NCBI GenBank assembly: GCA_005883765.1
Contig: VBAQ01000011.1
Location: forward strand, 1-59,934
DNA length: 59,934 nucleotides
From: Bacteroidota bacterium
GTDB taxonomy: Bacteria; Bacteroidota; Bacteroidia; Chitinophagales; Chitinophagaceae
Direction of reading: 5' to 3'
A program made the translations under genes and the position numbers. This document shows positions 1-9,002 of the stretch, one piece after another (within the stretch, counting starts at the first letter, position 1; each line of letters begins with the position of its first letter). Under the pieces are notes generated by a model. The model saw only the letters and a program-made list of their open reading frames with translations. It did no database searches and was not told where the DNA came from.

Positions 1-1755
1 ATGAATATCAAAAAGTTGGAAATATGTTCATGCGTGGATCGCAGGGATACTATGTGTTTGCCAATGTGAGTGACTTTGTAAACAATCGTGCGCCTCTAAA
101 ATATGCTCAAACATATTCCCTGATCCCGGGACAGGACGCCGTGTTTTCCGCTCAACTTAAAATTGGTCAGCTGTCTGCTTATGTGCAGGATGAGATCAAT
201 GCCAGTCCGACTTTGAAATTTACTATCGGCGTGCGCATGGATAAACCAATTTACCCGGAACAGCCATTGGAAAATCCAGCGAATACCGCCCTCACATTCC
301 AGGATCTTAAAGGGCAGTCACTTCATTACAATAATGGCAAGTGGCCAAAGACTACCGCATTATTCTCTCCCCGCGCAGGATTCCGTTGGGATCTCTACGG
401 AGATTCGCGGTGGAACCGGTTTGTTTACTGGTCGCATTCCTTATGTTTATCTCACAAACATTCCTACGAACAGTGGAATGTACCAGTATTCCGCAAGTGT
501 AACCAATACCAGTGCCGGCGTTACCATGAGCGATTTTCTCTTTAGCCCCAATCCACAAGCTTACAATCCATTTTCCAATACATCTATAGCTACAAAATAT
601 CCAACCTATTTTCCAATAAAAGCGGGAACTATTGCCTCTGCGGATTTCGTTGTTACTGATCCGAAGTACAAATTCCCGCAAGTATGGCGAACGGACTTCG
701 CCTTTGACAAACAACTTGGGAAAACCTGGAAATTAACCGTGGAAGCACTTTACACAAAAGACATCAATGCCACATATATGTTTGATGCGAACCAGAAGAA
801 GCCAGATGCTACCGTAACTACCGGATCATACACCAGGGGTTATTATTCCACGACTGCTGCGAGAAGGATCAATTCACAAATTTCTGGTAATGCCATTGTA
901 TTAGCTAATACTAGCAGGGGAAGTTCATTTGTCTTTACAACACAAATTGAAAAATCATTTTTCAAAGGCTTGTATGGTTCGCTGGCATACACATACACCT
1001 ATGCGGCCAACCTGACTGAAAATCCGGGATCACAGGCGAGTTCTGTGTGGACTGCCAATGTCACAGCCAGTACTCTCAATGATTTTGAATTGGCGTATAC
1101 AAATTTTGCAGTACCACATCGCATTGTTGGTAACGTGTCATACCGCTTTGAATACATCAAACATTTGGCAACTACTGTATCCATGATCTATGAAGGTGCT
1201 GTTAATGGAACTTACAGTTATGTGTATAATGGCAGTTTAAACAACCAGGGACTGGCTTCGGCTAACCTGATGTACGTTCCTAAAGACGCTACCAATCCCG
1301 CTGAAATACTTTTCAAGAACAATGTGACCTATGCGAATGGGCAAACCTATACATCAGCTCAACAAGCTCAGATCTTTGAAAATTATATCAGGCAGGATCC
1401 ATACCTGAGCAAACACAGGGGTCAAATAACAGAGAGAAATGGAGCCAAGCGTCCGTGGTACAATAGGGTTGATATGAAATTGATGCAGGATATATTTACC
1501 AACGTTGGCAAACGCAGACACACGATCCAGTTAAGTGCAGATATCTATAATGTGGCTAATCTCATAAATCACTATTGGGGCGCGAGAAAGATCTACACCA
1601 TAAACAATCCATTAAAAGTAGAAAGCGTATCGAATGGTGTACCTACCTTTTCTATTACACCGTACAATGGTGCACCGGTTACGCAAAGTTTTATCAATAC
1701 CATTTCAACGTCCACGACCTGGGCAGTGCAATTAGGTGTACGTTATATTTTTTAA
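1..1755 (+). pseudogene. TonB-dependent receptor, C-terminal part, frameshifted
   Basis: This is the barrel portion of a SusC/OmpA-like TonB-dependent outer-membrane receptor. The upstream part lies outside the window, because the frame is open to base 3. Two frames share one protein: the first reads to the motif FSPRAGFRWDLYGD near base 402, and the second picks up at IRGGTGLFTGRIPYVYLTN near base 403 and runs to the C-terminal aromatic residue (VRYIF), typical of barrels. In relatives GD and the RGGTGLFTGR motif are separated by a few residues, so a few bases (3n+2) appear to be lost at about 401-408. It could be a decayed gene or an assembly error. The ligand cannot be read from this fragment. 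Confidence 0.85.
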
Positions 1756-1772
1756 GAGTTCTGTCGTCCACT

Positions 1773-1808
1773 AAAAAAATCTCTCAAATAACGAGAGGTT
1801 TTTTATTG
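1773..1808. terminator. Bidirectional rho-independent terminator
   Basis: CTCTC (1781-1785) pairs with GAGAG (1793-1797). A-rich sequence precedes the stem and a T-run follows it, so both strands end in U-rich RNA. It lies between the convergent receptor and esterase genes. Confidence 0.7.
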
Positions 1809-1835
1809 AAGTAGTCGTTACCTCAAACATCGAAA

Positions 1836-2660
1836 CTAGCCTCCGCTATTCTTCGCCCATCCCCATTTTAGAAACTCAGGCATAGCCCTCGCCCATGTGG
1901 CAATGTCATGCCTGCCATCTTCATAATTTATGTAACGAATATCCTTTACGTTTTTGTAGCCGAGCGATTCCAGGTCATCGATGAGAGCAAGCGTGTCGTC
2001 AATGGAATCAATAATACCGTTCTCATTTCTGTCGTGTGTTTCATCGAAAGAGCCCGTTGTCAGAAAAAATTTCAGACCAGGATGATGGCCACCTCGTTTG
2101 ATTTGTTGGTGCATGATGCGATGAAGTTCATCCTCATATTCGTCGTGAGTTTGATCCAGGCTTCGCCACCACAACGAACCTGAAAAAACTCCTGCCCTCG
2201 TGAATTCATCGGGATAGTTCCAAACAATATCCAATGCCATCAGTCCGCCCAATGAAAAACCTGCGAATGCCTTATCCGCGAAATGAACGTTATCAAATCG
2301 TTTATGGATCAATGGCAGTAATTCATGCATGATGAATGACGTGTAAAGGCCCGCTTTTGACCCGCGGCCAAGATAATCTGCCTGGATAGCCGTGCCATAC
2401 TCCATCCTCCTTTCGGGGCCAGCATGAATAGCTGAACAGACAATCGGATCGATCAGTTCGTAGGAGAACAAATTCTCAAGGATATTTTTTAAACCAAGCT
2501 CCTTCATGTTTTGCCCATCATTGATAAGCAATAGACTCAGCTTTGCTTGATTAGCTATTTTTTTAGGAAAATAAAAATCAGCTTTTACGTCCCGATGAAG
2601 AAATTGAGAGTGGACAGTGGTGTTCTCAATGAGAATAGTGGAGAGGCCCGCAGCTTGCAT
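1836..2660 (-). CDS. Alpha/beta-hydrolase esterase (enterochelin esterase-like)
   Basis: A predicted 274-residue cytoplasmic serine esterase of the PF00756 type. The nucleophile elbow GFSLGG is at residues 134-139 (Ser136). A C-terminal HD pair in GRHD near residue 251 is the likely catalytic His, and an acidic residue lies in the FDETHD stretch. No signal peptide is visible. It is divergent from the ATP-grasp/GCS2 pair, with about 177 bases between starts, so the three genes may share regulation. Esterases of this family hydrolyse ester or thioester bonds of varied substrates, and the substrate here is unknown. Linkage to the ligase pair suggests, as inference only, a role in processing that pair's product. 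Confidence 0.8.
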   Translation of the reverse strand: MQAAGLSTILIENTTVHSQFLHRDVKADFYFPKKIANQAKLSLLLINDGQNMKELGLKNILENLFSYELIDPIVCSAIHAGPERRMEYGTAIQADYLGRGSKAGLYTSFIMHELLPLIHKRFDNVHFADKAFAGFSLGGLMALDIVWNYPDEFTRAGVFSGSLWWRSLDQTHDEYEDELHRIMHQQIKRGGHHPGLKFFLTTGSFDETHDRNENGIIDSIDDTLALIDDLESLGYKNVKDIRYINYEDGRHDIATWARAMPEFLKWGWAKNSGG

Positions 2661-2837
2661 AGTTTCAAATATAAAATCTCAGGAAACAAGTTCCAAATCC
2701 CAATCCAAAATATCAAAATTCAAACTTCTTGCCGGGAATCCTTCTTGTAATTTCTTAGCTTTTTAATTTATTTGTTTCTTGCGATTTGGTTCTTGAATTT
2801 TTTAAAATACATTTGGCTACCACAAATACACATTGAT
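2661..2837. other. Divergent intergenic region with AT-rich imperfect repeats
   Basis: About 177 bases between the esterase and ATP-grasp starts. It contains partly inverted, low-complexity words related to 'ttccaaatc' and 'gatttggttcttg'. Similar words occur near 34925-34980 and 47330-47370. No clear promoter consensus was found. Confidence 0.4.
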
Positions 2838-3812
2838 ATGAAAAAAATCGGGATTCTCTTCGGTAAGGAGCGCAGCTTTCCCATGGCCTTTGTGGAAAGA
2901 ATAAACAAGAAAAATGTTTCCGGCGTTTCCGCAGAACCAGTTCATATTTCTAAAGCAGTCCAGGGAGAGCCAAGCGGTTATGCGGTCATTGTCGATCGCA
3001 TTTCGCAGGATGTTCCTTTTTATCGAACCTGGTTAAAAAATGCGGCATTAATGGGAACCGCTGTTATCAATAATCCTTTCTGGTGGAGCGCCGATGATAA
3101 ATATTTCAATAATTGTCTAATGACGCAGGTTGGGGTACCAGTTCCAAAAACGGTCATACTTCCTTCAAGAGAATTACCACCCGATACTTCAGACGAATCC
3201 TTCAGCAACCTTGAATACCCTCTTGATTGGGATTCCATGTTCAGGTATGTTGGTTTTCCTGCATACATGAAACCATTTGCGGGAGGCGGATGGAAAAATG
3301 TTTATAAATTAAATAGCCCGGCTGAATTTTATGAAAAGCATAATGAAACAGGGCAGCTAGTAATGTTATTGCAGGAGGAAATTGTGTTTGAAGAATACTA
3401 CCGCTGCTATTGTGTAGGTCGTAAGTATGTTCGCATTATGTCTTATGAACCACGCAATCCACATCACTTACGTTATGTGGCAGACTTCAACCCCTCGCAG
3501 GAAAGATTAGCTCAGATGGAAGAAATTGTTTTAAAAATCAACCATCATTTGGGATATGACCTTAATACAGTTGAATTAGCTGTGCGTGATGAAGTGCCTT
3601 ATGCCATCGATTTCTGCAATCCTGCTCCCGATGCAGAACTTACCAGCGTCGGTGAAGAAAATTTTGAATGGATCGTTGAGACGATGGCAAATTATTCGAT
3701 CGAAAGGGCTATGGAAAATGATGAAGGCCAGGATAATCTTACCTGGGGAGAGTATGTTCATAGAAGTAGTAATAAATTTCATTCACTGGCAGACCAGGGC
3801 GTTATCAATTGA
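2838..3812 (+). CDS. ATP-grasp domain ligase
   Basis: A 324-residue ATP-grasp enzyme starting at MKKIGILFGKERSF. The frame extends further upstream, but that extension looks like translated intergenic sequence. The glycine-rich ATP loop is PFAGGGWKNV, and the metal-binding end of the fold is seen in NTVELAVRDEVPYAIDFCNP. These enzymes join a carboxylate to an amine through an acyl-phosphate. The stop lies 29 bases before a GCS2-family ligase, which suggests one transcript. Two different carboxylate-amine ligases side by side suggest stepwise synthesis of a peptide-like compound, but the substrates are not readable. It is not a recognisable housekeeping ATP-grasp enzyme such as Ddl, PurK or CarB. 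Confidence 0.8.
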   Translation: MKKIGILFGKERSFPMAFVERINKKNVSGVSAEPVHISKAVQGEPSGYAVIVDRISQDVPFYRTWLKNAALMGTAVINNPFWWSADDKYFNNCLMTQVGVPVPKTVILPSRELPPDTSDESFSNLEYPLDWDSMFRYVGFPAYMKPFAGGGWKNVYKLNSPAEFYEKHNETGQLVMLLQEEIVFEEYYRCYCVGRKYVRIMSYEPRNPHHLRYVADFNPSQERLAQMEEIVLKINHHLGYDLNTVELAVRDEVPYAIDFCNPAPDAELTSVGEENFEWIVETMANYSIERAMENDEGQDNLTWGEYVHRSSNKFHSLADQGVIN

Positions 3813-3841
3813 GCAATGGTTATTTAATGTTGAAATGATTT

Positions 3842-5050
3842 ATGGCCGCTCTCAATTACAAAAGCTTCACTCTAGGGGTTGAAGAAGAATACATGGTTCT
3901 TGACCCTGCGAGCTATGAATTGAAAAGTCATGAGCAAAAAATTGTGCATGAAGGTCAAAAAGTGATCAAGGATAAAGTAAAAGCGGAAATGCACCAGGCC
4001 GTTGTAGAGGTAGGGACAGATATTTGTAATGATGTCGACGAAGCATACAATGATGTTAGCCAATTAAGAAAAACAATCTCGGGTATCGCTGACCAACTGG
4101 GCTTTGCTATGGCCGCAGCGGGCACTCATCCCTTCAGTCATTGGGAAAGCCAGCTAATAACTGATCATGCGCGATATAATGAGATCGTCAATGAGCTGCA
4201 GGAAGCCGCACGCAGCAATTTGATCTTCGGCTTGCACGTGCACGTGGGTATGGAGACAAGAGAAATGGCAAATCATATTGCTAACTCCACAAGATATTTT
4301 TTACCACACATCTACGCACTCAGCACAAACTCTCCTTTTTGGGAAGGCCGGCAGACAGGATACAAATCTTTTCGAACTAAAGTATTCGACAAGTTTCCAC
4401 GTACCGGTATTCCTGAAGCTTTTGATAGCATTGAGTCCTATGAGAATTATGTGAAGCTGCTGGTAAAAACAAATTGCATTGATAACGCGAAAAAAATCTG
4501 GTGGGACCTCCGCGTGCATCCTTTTTTCAATACAGTTGAATTCCGAATCTGTGATGTGCCCATGACGGTGGAGGAAACAATTGCCTTAGCCACTCTTTTC
4601 CAGGCTGTCTGTGCGAAAATCTATAAGCTGCGCTCGCAAAACCTGAATTTCATTCAATACTCTCGTGCGCTCATCAATGAAAATAAATGGAGGGCGAGCC
4701 GCTATGGCATTGATGGGCGATTGATAGACTTTGGCAAAGAAGAAGAGGTGAATACAAGGGTCCTGATTTCCGAGTTACTCGAGTTTGTCAACGACGTAGT
4801 TGATCATCTTGGTAGTCGCCACCGCCTGGCTCATGTAAATAAGATCCTGGAGTATGGCACAGGCGCAGACAGGCAACTCGCCATTTTTGAAAAAACAAAA
4901 AACTTGGTCGAGGTCGCCAAATACATCAACGGCCAGTTTTTAAAAGGGAACTTAATTCCATCTCACACGGCTTTGCAAAGTGGCCTCTGCACACAAGGAA
5001 CTTATGTCCAACTTTCGCTTATTGCTACATCTCATCAATACGATCTGTAA
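3842..5050 (+). CDS. GCS2-family carboxylate-amine ligase (YbdK-like)
   Basis: A 402-residue glutamate-cysteine ligase type 2 (PF04107) protein. The family signature LGVEEEYMVLDP opens the protein, followed by HPFSHWE, LHVHVGM and the conserved WWDLRVHPFFNTVEFRICD block, so the catalytic core looks intact. E. coli YbdK, the best-known relative, has weak gamma-glutamyl-cysteine ligase activity in vitro, and the physiological role of the family is largely unknown. It sits 29 bases after the ATP-grasp gene. Its last 16 bases overlap the 3' end of the convergent secreted-protein gene. It could be a glutathione-type enzyme, but no gshB-like partner other than the ATP-grasp gene is present. Confidence 0.85.
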   Translation: MAALNYKSFTLGVEEEYMVLDPASYELKSHEQKIVHEGQKVIKDKVKAEMHQAVVEVGTDICNDVDEAYNDVSQLRKTISGIADQLGFAMAAAGTHPFSHWESQLITDHARYNEIVNELQEAARSNLIFGLHVHVGMETREMANHIANSTRYFLPHIYALSTNSPFWEGRQTGYKSFRTKVFDKFPRTGIPEAFDSIESYENYVKLLVKTNCIDNAKKIWWDLRVHPFFNTVEFRICDVPMTVEETIALATLFQAVCAKIYKLRSQNLNFIQYSRALINENKWRASRYGIDGRLIDFGKEEEVNTRVLISELLEFVNDVVDHLGSRHRLAHVNKILEYGTGADRQLAIFEKTKNLVEVAKYINGQFLKGNLIPSHTALQSGLCTQGTYVQLSLIATSHQYDL

Positions 5051-5397
5051 TAATTCCTTTCCGCATCTCGTACAGCCTGGTCACGCTGAGATTTGAGCTC
5101 ATGGATCCTCATTTTACGTTCCCCCTTTGAGAGGCTTTTATCATGTCTTACAGACCAGATCCGGTCCTTGTAGTCGCTCTGTATGTCATCAATTTCAAGA
5201 GCTAACCTGGATGGTCGATAGTAGTAAGGACTGCCCCAATAGCTGTAACCAAAAGGATAAGAATAATATGGATAATATCCTCCTGACACTACCACTGTTG
5301 TCATTGGCCTGTAATAATGCCCTCCGATATACCTATGTTGGGCTGACGCGCTTGCTACAATCATCAGCGATAATACTATTACAAATAACTTTTTCAT
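5035..5397 (-). CDS. Small secreted Tyr/Gly-rich protein
   Basis: A 120-residue protein started at MKKLFVIVLSLM, which gives a clean signal peptide ending ASA|Q. An upstream in-frame ATG would add 12 residues ahead of the signal. The mature N-terminus is rich in Tyr, Gly, Pro and Ser (about residues 20-60). The C-terminal half is charged and helical, with Lys, Arg and Asp repeats, and could form a coiled coil. The function is unknown. Similar small Tyr-rich periplasmic proteins are common in Bacteroidota. The gene is convergent with, and overlaps by 16 bases, the GCS2 gene. Confidence 0.7.
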   Translation of the reverse strand: MKKLFVIVLSLMIVASASAQHRYIGGHYYRPMTTVVVSGGYYPYYSYPFGYSYWGSPYYYRPSRLALEIDDIQSDYKDRIWSVRHDKSLSKGERKMRIHELKSQRDQAVRDAERNYYRSY

Positions 5398-5507
5398 AGT
5401 GTATTTTTTGTATGTAATACAAAAACCGGACAAAGATGATTGGGTTCATTCAAATAACTAATCAATAACGTTCTGATAGGAAAAAATGACAGGATTAATG
5501 ACAAAAA

Positions 5508-5536
5508 TTGGGTGATTTTCTGATTAGTTACATTTG
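5508..5536 (+). promoter_or_regulatory. Bacteroidota-type promoter for dapB
   Basis: TTG at 5508-5510, an 18-base spacer, then TACATTTG at 5529-5536, matching the TTTG/TAnnTTTG consensus. The dapB ATG is only 7 bases downstream, so the transcript would start at or next to the start codon. Confidence 0.6.
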
Positions 5537-5543
5537 CATCATT

Positions 5544-6260
5544 ATGAAAATCGCTATTATAGGTTATGGCAAAATGGGAAAAGCCATTGAAGAAATTGCC
5601 GTAGATCGCGGGCATGAAATCGTTCTAAAAATTGATGAACACAACATCCCTGATTTTACCAGAGAAAATACGGGCATGGCTGACGTAGCCATTGAATTTA
5701 CCGGTCCGCATGGCGCATATGAAAACGTAAAAAAAGCCCTCGCGTTTGACACGCCTGTTGTTTGCGGTTCTACCGGGTGGCTGGACAAACTCGACGAAAT
5801 AAAAAAACTATGCGAAACCAGGAATGGAAGCTTTATTTATTCCAGCAACTTCAGCGTTGGAGTCAATATTTTTTTCGAGATAAATAAGAAACTTGCCGCG
5901 CTAATGGAACTACAGAAAGATTATGAGTTACAGGTAACGGAGATCCATCACACGCAAAAAAAAGATGCACCGAGCGGAACGGCCATTACGATCGCCGAGC
6001 AAATTTTAGAAAGTATCAGCAGAAAAAAAAGCTGGGTAAATCATGTCAGCGATAATCCAGAAGAACTGGAGATCATCAGTGAAAGAATTGATCCTGTCGC
6101 GGGCACTCATAAAGTAAAATATTCATCGGCCGTCGATGATATTGAGATCATTCATACAGCCCATAACCGCCAGGGGTTTGCCCTGGGAGCTGTGCTGGCC
6201 GCTGAATACATCAGGGATAAAAAAGGTATCTTTAATATGAAGGATGTGCTCAATCTCTAA
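5544..6260 (+). CDS. dapB: 4-hydroxy-tetrahydrodipicolinate reductase
   Basis: Reduces HTPA to tetrahydrodipicolinate with NAD(P)H in the diaminopimelate/lysine pathway, which supplies meso-DAP for peptidoglycan. The start MKIAIIGYGKMG gives 238 residues, near the usual 240-270. GYGKMG (residues 7-12) is the dinucleotide-binding loop. EIHHTQKKDAPSGTA (about 133-147) contains the catalytic His pair, Lys and substrate-binding SGT. A C-terminal HTAHNRQGFALGAV block is also typical. It stands alone here, without other dap genes. A promoter lies directly against the start codon. Confidence 0.95.
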   Translation: MKIAIIGYGKMGKAIEEIAVDRGHEIVLKIDEHNIPDFTRENTGMADVAIEFTGPHGAYENVKKALAFDTPVVCGSTGWLDKLDEIKKLCETRNGSFIYSSNFSVGVNIFFEINKKLAALMELQKDYELQVTEIHHTQKKDAPSGTAITIAEQILESISRKKSWVNHVSDNPEELEIISERIDPVAGTHKVKYSSAVDDIEIIHTAHNRQGFALGAVLAAEYIRDKKGIFNMKDVLNL

Positions 6261-6329
6261 CCGGCCACCGGGCTTCCTACCGCTCAGCCAATTTTTGTGA
6301 ATGGGAAACAAATTCCTGCGGGCAATCTA

Positions 6330-7205
6330 TCAAAAGCTTTGGCTCATCCATCTCTGCAGTGTGGCAGTGTTCCATTCGCCGGGCACTATGATTCTACGTA
6401 TGGTGAATAGGGGATCGTTGTCATCGCGTTTTGCGGATAGCTGGAATGCAGCTTTAAAGTGCCGTTGCTTTAGTTGTGCAATTGCTTCCTTATTCCACAG
6501 GCCAAAAGGGTAGGCAAAATACTCAATGGGTTTGCCGGTAATTCTTTCCAACTGTTGTGAAGGTTTATCAATTTGTTTAACCCAATCCAGCCCAGCATAT
6601 TTTTTTACATTGCTATGGTCCCAGGTATGCGAACCGATAATGTTCCCTCCATCGGCAAGTTCTTTTACTTCTTCGCTGGTCATGTAGCCTGGTTTTCCAA
6701 GTGAAACTGTCATGATAAAATACACTCCCTTAAAACCATATTTGTTCAACTCCTCGCGGGCAACGGTGTATTGTTCGGCGCGGGTATCATCGAAAGTGAG
6801 CATGATGGGTTTGGATGGCAACGGTGTTCCCGCCACCAGGTAACCGTATAGTTGATCAGGCAGTATGGTATGGTAGCCATTGTCAGCAAACGCTTTCATC
6901 TGTTCCCGAAAATTATTCAGTGGAACAATATAATCTTTGGCTGTTCTGGAATCGGAAGGGGTCCAGTCACGGATCTGGTGATAGCAAAGAATAGGCACCT
7001 GTGGCCGGTGTAATATAACCTGTGCGCTTGGAATCACTACCCTACCCTGCTCCGCGACAGCCGGGCGGCTAACGGGCTGAGCAAGGGTGGCGTGCGGCTG
7101 ATTGACGACGGCGTTTGAGTTGCATGACGTGTAAATCGTCATAACTAACCCCGCGCTCGCCAATGACCTGATCTGTTTGGAAATTGTCTGTAGAAGTTTT
7201 TTCAT
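6330..7205 (-). CDS. Polysaccharide deacetylase lipoprotein (NodB fold)
   Basis: A 291-residue protein with a lipoprotein signal ending TSC (Cys28), so it is probably anchored in the envelope. The NodB deacetylase domain covers about residues 70-290. The metal and catalytic motif TFDD is at 137-140 and the metal-binding HTWDH at 193-197, followed by YPFG. Such enzymes remove acetyl groups from N-acetylglucosamine polymers. The PgaB/IcaB group, acting on poly-GlcNAc, is the closest described type by layout, but no pga/ica synthesis genes are nearby. It is divergent from the next lipoprotein gene. Confidence 0.85.
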   Translation of the reverse strand: MKKLLQTISKQIRSLASAGLVMTIYTSCNSNAVVNQPHATLAQPVSRPAVAEQGRVVIPSAQVILHRPQVPILCYHQIRDWTPSDSRTAKDYIVPLNNFREQMKAFADNGYHTILPDQLYGYLVAGTPLPSKPIMLTFDDTRAEQYTVAREELNKYGFKGVYFIMTVSLGKPGYMTSEEVKELADGGNIIGSHTWDHSNVKKYAGLDWVKQIDKPSQQLERITGKPIEYFAYPFGLWNKEAIAQLKQRHFKAAFQLSAKRDDNDPLFTIRRIIVPGEWNTATLQRWMSQSF

Positions 7206-7372
7206 GAGAAGGATTAATCCAATGGTGACTGTTCAATAAACGTGCCGGTCAATTATTTATTTTAATAATGTCAAAATGTTCAAAACATCTCTTTTTTTAT
7301 TTGTCAAACCAGTTTCCTACCACTTATCAAATTCTCCTTTACTCCCGTTTGTCCATCACTATTTTTAAAATC

Positions 7373-7936
7373 ATGAAGACGCGCATTGCCTTCTTTTTCT
7401 GCATTACTTTTTTTTCTTGCCAAAATAAGATTTACCTGCATCGAATAGAAACTTACCTCAATTCCTCCACTCCAGAATCTAAAGGAAGGTACTTATCGGA
7501 CGATTTCAGATCCTTTTTTCTTGAAAAGAAAGGCGAGGGTAAGAATAAGGCAACAGCGCTTAGATCCTTCGTCAACTGGGATGCCCCGCTGCACCCGGAT
7601 ATCACTATTTCAAAGTGGACCATCAGGGGCAACACATGGATAGTTGACTTCAACGAGCAAAATGATTTTTCGAAACTCATTGGCTTTCCGGAATGGAAGG
7701 GGACTGAGCGGATCAGTTTTAATTCTCAGAAAATGATTTACGAGGCGGTCTATATTCCCAATCCCGATAATCCCTCACACAAGCCGTGGTTGCAGCCTGC
7801 AGTCGAGTGGCTTGAACAACACAGGCCAAATGATCTGAATGAAGTCTATATAAATGGAAAGCTGGTGCAAACTTCCGAAACCGCAAGGAAATGGGTCGAC
7901 CTTCGACAACTCTGGCGCAAGAAAACTCGCAGGTAA
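7373..7936 (+). CDS. Hypothetical lipoprotein
   Basis: A 187-residue protein if started at MKTRIAFFFCITFFSC, which gives a short lipoprotein signal with Cys at residue 15. The longer frame from 7268 lacks a sensible N-terminus. The body contains alternating strand-like segments (ISKWTIRGNTWIVDF) and a helical stretch, and loosely resembles an NTF2/SnoaL-type fold, though I cannot confirm this. The C-terminus is Arg/Lys-rich. No function is recognised. Confidence 0.6.
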   Translation: MKTRIAFFFCITFFSCQNKIYLHRIETYLNSSTPESKGRYLSDDFRSFFLEKKGEGKNKATALRSFVNWDAPLHPDITISKWTIRGNTWIVDFNEQNDFSKLIGFPEWKGTERISFNSQKMIYEAVYIPNPDNPSHKPWLQPAVEWLEQHRPNDLNEVYINGKLVQTSETARKWVDLRQLWRKKTRR

Positions 7937-7966
7937 ATGAGTTGTCGGCTCACGAAAAGTTTTTCG

Positions 7967-8299
7967 TTACTCTGTATAAGACCTTGCATTGAGCACTTTC
8001 ATTTTATTATCCAGGTAAAATATAAACTCGTACAGTTTTTGAATAGCGACCTTTTTATCTGTTTCAATTTTGGTTTCTGTGATCTCAAACTTGTGCACGA
8101 TGGCCCATTTTACCTCCGTGTTCTGATTATCGAGAGGGGTTAACTCCCCGTATGAAATGGGTTGATAGGGACAAGATTTAAAAATTTTTGCCGTGAGGTA
8201 TTCATGAATGTTTTCCTTGGCAAGTTCTGTGGCCGACCTGTTGATTTGAGCACTCACCATTGCGGGGAAGAGCCAGAATAAAAAAATGAGGGTCCGCAT
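7967..8299 (-). CDS. Small secreted protein, unknown function
   Basis: 110 residues with a signal peptide ending VSA|Q. The mature part is about 90 residues, beginning with a helical segment (ATELAKENIHEYLTAKIF) followed by strand-like sequence. It is convergent with the lipoprotein gene, ending about 30 bases from it. I do not recognise the family. Confidence 0.6.
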   Translation of the reverse strand: MRTLIFLFWLFPAMVSAQINRSATELAKENIHEYLTAKIFKSCPYQPISYGELTPLDNQNTEVKWAIVHKFEITETKIETDKKVAIQKLYEFIFYLDNKMKVLNARSYTE

Positions 8300-8478
8300 A
8301 AGGCTAACTTTTCAGACAAACCGGTTGGCGTAGATAAATCTATCAAAAAATGAAAACACTGACAGGCAGATAATGACAGGCGGTCTGATAAATTCATAAT
8401 TGCATCCAATCCAAAGGGCCTGCATTCAATAAAAACGGGGTCGCTTAAGGACCCCGTTTGCGGAAGGGCAAATACTTC
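8300..8478. other. Intergenic, mostly empty
   Basis: Apart from the terminator at 8433-8459, this stretch shows only a short repeated word (gacaggc) around 8361-8382. Confidence 0.4.
8433..8459 (-). terminator. Rho-independent terminator of the ABM gene
   Basis: AAACGGGGTC and GACCCCGTTT form a 10-bp stem with a short loop. On the minus strand a T-rich run follows, about 20 bases after the stop of the monooxygenase-fold gene. Confidence 0.8.
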
Positions 8479-8784
8479 TCAGGCAGGCTCCATAATGCTT
8501 TCACTAGAGTAAACTTTCAAAACAGGTTCTTTTGAATAAGTGTGCCTTATTTTATCAACCAGTTGCTTGTAAACACCGCTGGCCTGGTAGGCATCGGCAT
8601 CTTCTTTGCTATCCCACACTGTCATAGAGATAAAATCATCAGCGTTGTCAACAGGTAACAGCATTCTGCAATCAAGGTTTCCTTTTTGCTTTTTTACAAC
8701 TGGAGCAAGTTCGCTGTTGTAAATTCTTTTTGCCTCTTCGGCTTTCCCTGGCAAAAAATTCAGGTAAGTGAGTCGCACGTACAT
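8479..8784 (-). CDS. Antibiotic-biosynthesis-monooxygenase-fold protein
   Basis: A 101-residue dimeric alpha/beta-barrel type protein of the ABM family (PF03992). It starts at MYVRLTYLNFLPGKAEEAK, with the core strands FISMTVWDSKEDADAYQ and a helix after it. The shorter start is chosen because a perfect AGGAGG sequence lies 5 bases upstream, and the extra upstream residues look non-coding. Family members include quinol monooxygenases and heme-degrading enzymes, but many are uncharacterised. No heme-ligand signature is evident, so the substrate is left open. Confidence 0.75.
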   Translation of the reverse strand: MYVRLTYLNFLPGKAEEAKRIYNSELAPVVKKQKGNLDCRMLLPVDNADDFISMTVWDSKEDADAYQASGVYKQLVDKIRHTYSKEPVLKVYSSESIMEPA

Positions 8785-8789
8785 AAAGG

Positions 8790-8795
8790 CCTCCT
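8790..8795 (-). promoter_or_regulatory. Strong Shine-Dalgarno AGGAGG
   Basis: AGGAGG with a 5-base spacer to the ATG at 8784. Such sites are unusual in Bacteroidota, which rarely depend on Shine-Dalgarno pairing. It decides the start of the ABM gene. Confidence 0.6.
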
Positions 8796-9002
8796 TTTTT
8801 AAAAATGAAGAATATAGTTCCCATGGAGGCAGAGGGTGGATTTCATGAGTCACAGATCAACTCGTTAAAAGTTACGATTTATTATTCTTATTACTGTAAT
8901 TATCTTAGTCCTCAAATAATATGACAAATCCAGCCAGCATGGAACTGGTTAACTTGTCTAGATCAAGGCAGGTTTTTTGATAGCCTCTCAGCAAAAACAA
9001 TT

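Noticed and set aside
3842-5050. Classical glutathione gene gshA
   Set aside because: The sequence is of the GCS2/YbdK type, for which the true reaction is not established, so no gene symbol is given.
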